Origin: Caulobacteraceae bacterium
GTDB taxonomy: Bacteria > Pseudomonadota > Alphaproteobacteria > Caulobacterales > Caulobacteraceae
Direction of reading: 5' to 3'
Length of the DNA: 64,000 bases
Assembly: GCA_027487945.1 (NCBI GenBank)
Contig: JAIYCQ010000003.1
Coordinates: 43,451 to 107,450, forward strand
A program made the position numbers and the translations under genes. This document shows, piece by piece, positions 62,733 through 64,000 of the stretch; the stretch's first letter is position 1, and each line of letters starts with the position of its first letter. The notes under the pieces are model-generated. The model did no database searches, had not been told where the DNA came from, and saw only the letters and a program-made list of their open reading frames with translations.

Positions 62733-64000
62733 ATGGCCGACACCGACGCCCCGATGGAACCGCCGCCCTGGGAGGAGGATGACGCCCTCCCCGAGCGCGA
62801 TCCCGACACGGCGGACATCTTCGGCGACCTGGCGCCCGCCCCGGCTCCGGCCCCCGCGGCCGCCGAGGCCCCGGCCGGTGACGGCGCAGCCTACCAGGTG
62901 CTGGCCCGCAAGTACCGGCCGCGCACCTTCGAGGACCTGATCGGCCAGGAGGCCATGGTCAGGACCCTGACCAACGCCTTCACCACCGGCCGCATCGCCC
63001 ACGCCTTCATGCTCACCGGCGTGCGCGGGGTCGGCAAGACCACCACCGCCCGCCTGCTGGCCCGGGCCCTGAACTTCGAGAGCGACACGGTCCACCAGCC
63101 GTCCGTTGACCTGACCCACGAGGGCCGCCACTGCCGCGCCATCGTCGAGGGCCGGCACATGGACGTGCTCGAGCTCGACGCCGCCAGCCGCACCAAGGTC
63201 GACGAGATGCGCGAGCTGCTGGACGGGGTGCGCTACGCCCCGACCGAGGCCCGCTACAAGGTCTACGTCATCGACGAAGTGCACATGCTGTCGACGGCGG
63301 CGTTCAACGCCCTGCTCAAGACGCTGGAAGAGCCGCCGCCGCACGCCAAGTTCATCTTCGCCACCACCGAGATCCGCAAGGTGCCGGTGACCATCCTGTC
63401 CCGCTGCCAGCGCTTCGACCTGCGCCGGGTCGAGCCCGACGTGCTGGTGGGGCACCTGGGCGGCATCGCCGAGAAGGAAGGCGCCCGCGTCGACGCCGAG
63501 GGGCTGGCCCTGATCGCCCGCGCCGCCGAGGGCTCGGTGCGTGACGGCCTCTCCCTGCTCGATCAGGCTATCGTCCAGGCCGACCGCGGCCAGATCGTCG
63601 GCGCGGCCGTGGTGCGCGACATGCTCGGCCTGGCCGACCGGGGCCAGACCATCGGCCTGTTCGAGGAGGTCATGAAGGGCCAGACCGGCGCGGCCATCCT
63701 CGCCTTCCGCACCCTGTGGGGCTTCGGCGCCGACCCGGCCCAGGTGATGCTCGACCTGCTCGAGCACTGCCACGGTTCATCGGTGTCCAAGGCCCTGGGC
63801 CCGGACGCGCTGCACCTTCCGAAGGACCAGGCCTCGCGGCTGGCGGCCATCGGGGCCACGGCCTCGGCCGGCACCCTGTCGCGGCTGTGGCAGTTGCTGA
63901 TGAAGGCCTATGAGGAGGTGCGCCGCGCGCCCGATCCCTCGGCCGCCGTCGAGATGGCGCTGATCCGCATCTGCTACGCCGCCGACCTGCCCGGGCCGGA
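62733..64000 (+). CDS. dnaX: DNA polymerase III subunit gamma/tau (5' part)
   Basis: Starts MADTDAPMEPPPWEEDDALPERDP and runs off the window end after about 422 residues. A 60-residue acidic/Ala-Pro N-terminal extension precedes the AAA+ clamp-loader core: YQVLARKYRPRTFEDLIGQ, P-loop GVRGVGKTTTARLLARAL, IDEVHMLS, LEEPPPHAKFIFATTE and the LSRCQRFDL sensor. The zinc-binding Cys cluster of E. coli DnaX is mostly gone (one Cys, in GRHCRAIVEGRHMDV). The tau tail and any frameshift site lie beyond the window. Confidence 0.95.
   Translation, partial: MADTDAPMEPPPWEEDDALPERDPDTADIFGDLAPAPAPAPAAAEAPAGDGAAYQVLARKYRPRTFEDLIGQEAMVRTLTNAFTTGRIAHAFMLTGVRGVGKTTTARLLARALNFESDTVHQPSVDLTHEGRHCRAIVEGRHMDVLELDAASRTKVDEMRELLDGVRYAPTEARYKVYVIDEVHMLSTAAFNALLKTLEEPPPHAKFIFATTEIRKVPVTILSRCQRFDLRRVEPDVLVGHLGGIAEKEGARVDAEGLALIARAAEGSVRDGLSLLDQAIVQADRGQIVGAAVVRDMLGLADRGQTIGLFEEVMKGQTGAAILAFRTLWGFGADPAQVMLDLLEHCHGSSVSKALGPDALHLPKDQASRLAAIGATASAGTLSRLWQLLMKAYEEVRRAPDPSAAVEMALIRICYAADLPGP

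Overview
The window is about 64 kb of GC-rich (roughly two-thirds G+C), gene-dense bacterial chromosome. The gene content points to an alphaproteobacterium of the Caulobacterales (Caulobacter/Phenylobacterium-like). The pointers are a TipF-type flagellar EAL protein with two N-terminal membrane segments, an RpoH of 295 residues, a twin-transmembrane/cobalamin adenosyltransferase/etfB/etfA block with a 3-hydroxybutyryl-CoA dehydrogenase nearby, a divergent cytochrome c / kdsB-pheA pair, ffs directly upstream of dnaX, and a TonB-dependent receptor. The genus is inferred from gene content, not from an rRNA gene. I see no tRNA, rRNA, IS element, prophage or CRISPR array.

Layout. 0-4 kb: end of an RsuA/RluB-type pseudouridine synthase, then a phospholipid island (CDP-alcohol phosphotransferase and small membrane protein facing CdsA-like and PlsC-like genes), then rsmD. 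4-6 kb: a secreted protein with four 80-residue tandem repeats, then an orphan YjhX/TopAI-like gene. 6-21.5 kb: a soluble hybrid histidine kinase, then a long minus-strand housekeeping run (mutL, BamF-like lipoprotein, lspA, ileS, an HtrA-like protease without signal peptide, ribF, MaoC hydratase, HAD phosphatase, S9 peptidase, tipF). 21.6-25 kb: feoAB and a DUF418 membrane protein. 25-33.6 kb: the fatty-acid/ETF/cobalamin block, split by a plus-strand insert of about 4 kb (MDR oxidoreductase; GbsR-like regulator, DUF4166 protein and membrane-SDR fusion). 33.8-38.8 kb: two tandem TetR regulators with clear operators, a probable methylsuccinyl-CoA dehydrogenase, a GST and an alpha/beta hydrolase. 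38.9-45 kb: cysS, SRPBCC protein, NifU-like scaffold, yidD and thrS on the minus strand, facing folE and hisI. 45-49.3 kb: TonB receptor plus PhoD-type phosphatase. 49.4-58.9 kb: an orphan encapsulated-ferritin-like gene coupled to an RluD-type gene, rpoH, a response regulator with Glu at the phospho-acceptor position, an unknown conserved-looking protein, purA, a TPR protein, leucyl aminopeptidase and a cytochrome c. 59-64 kb: kdsB, pheA, MAPEG protein, nudC, SRP RNA (ffs) and the start of dnaX.

Two families of intergenic repeats stand out: five copies of a roughly 110-bp element and six copies of a roughly 150-170-bp composite palindrome, plus solitary hairpins. Most sit within a few bases of stop codons, so they probably double as terminators; two of the longer ones bracket a single gene (26.1-27.7 kb).

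The most interesting candidates for uncharacterised biology are the phospholipid island (0.65-3.4 kb), the GbsR/DUF4166/membrane-SDR operon with its palindromic operator (27.7-30.4 kb), the orphan ferritin-like gene overlapping a pseudouridine synthase gene (49.5-50.8 kb), the TetR pair behind a triple operator (33.6-35.4 kb) and the expanding 240-bp repeat gene (4.1-5.55 kb). None is proven to be a new system by sequence alone.
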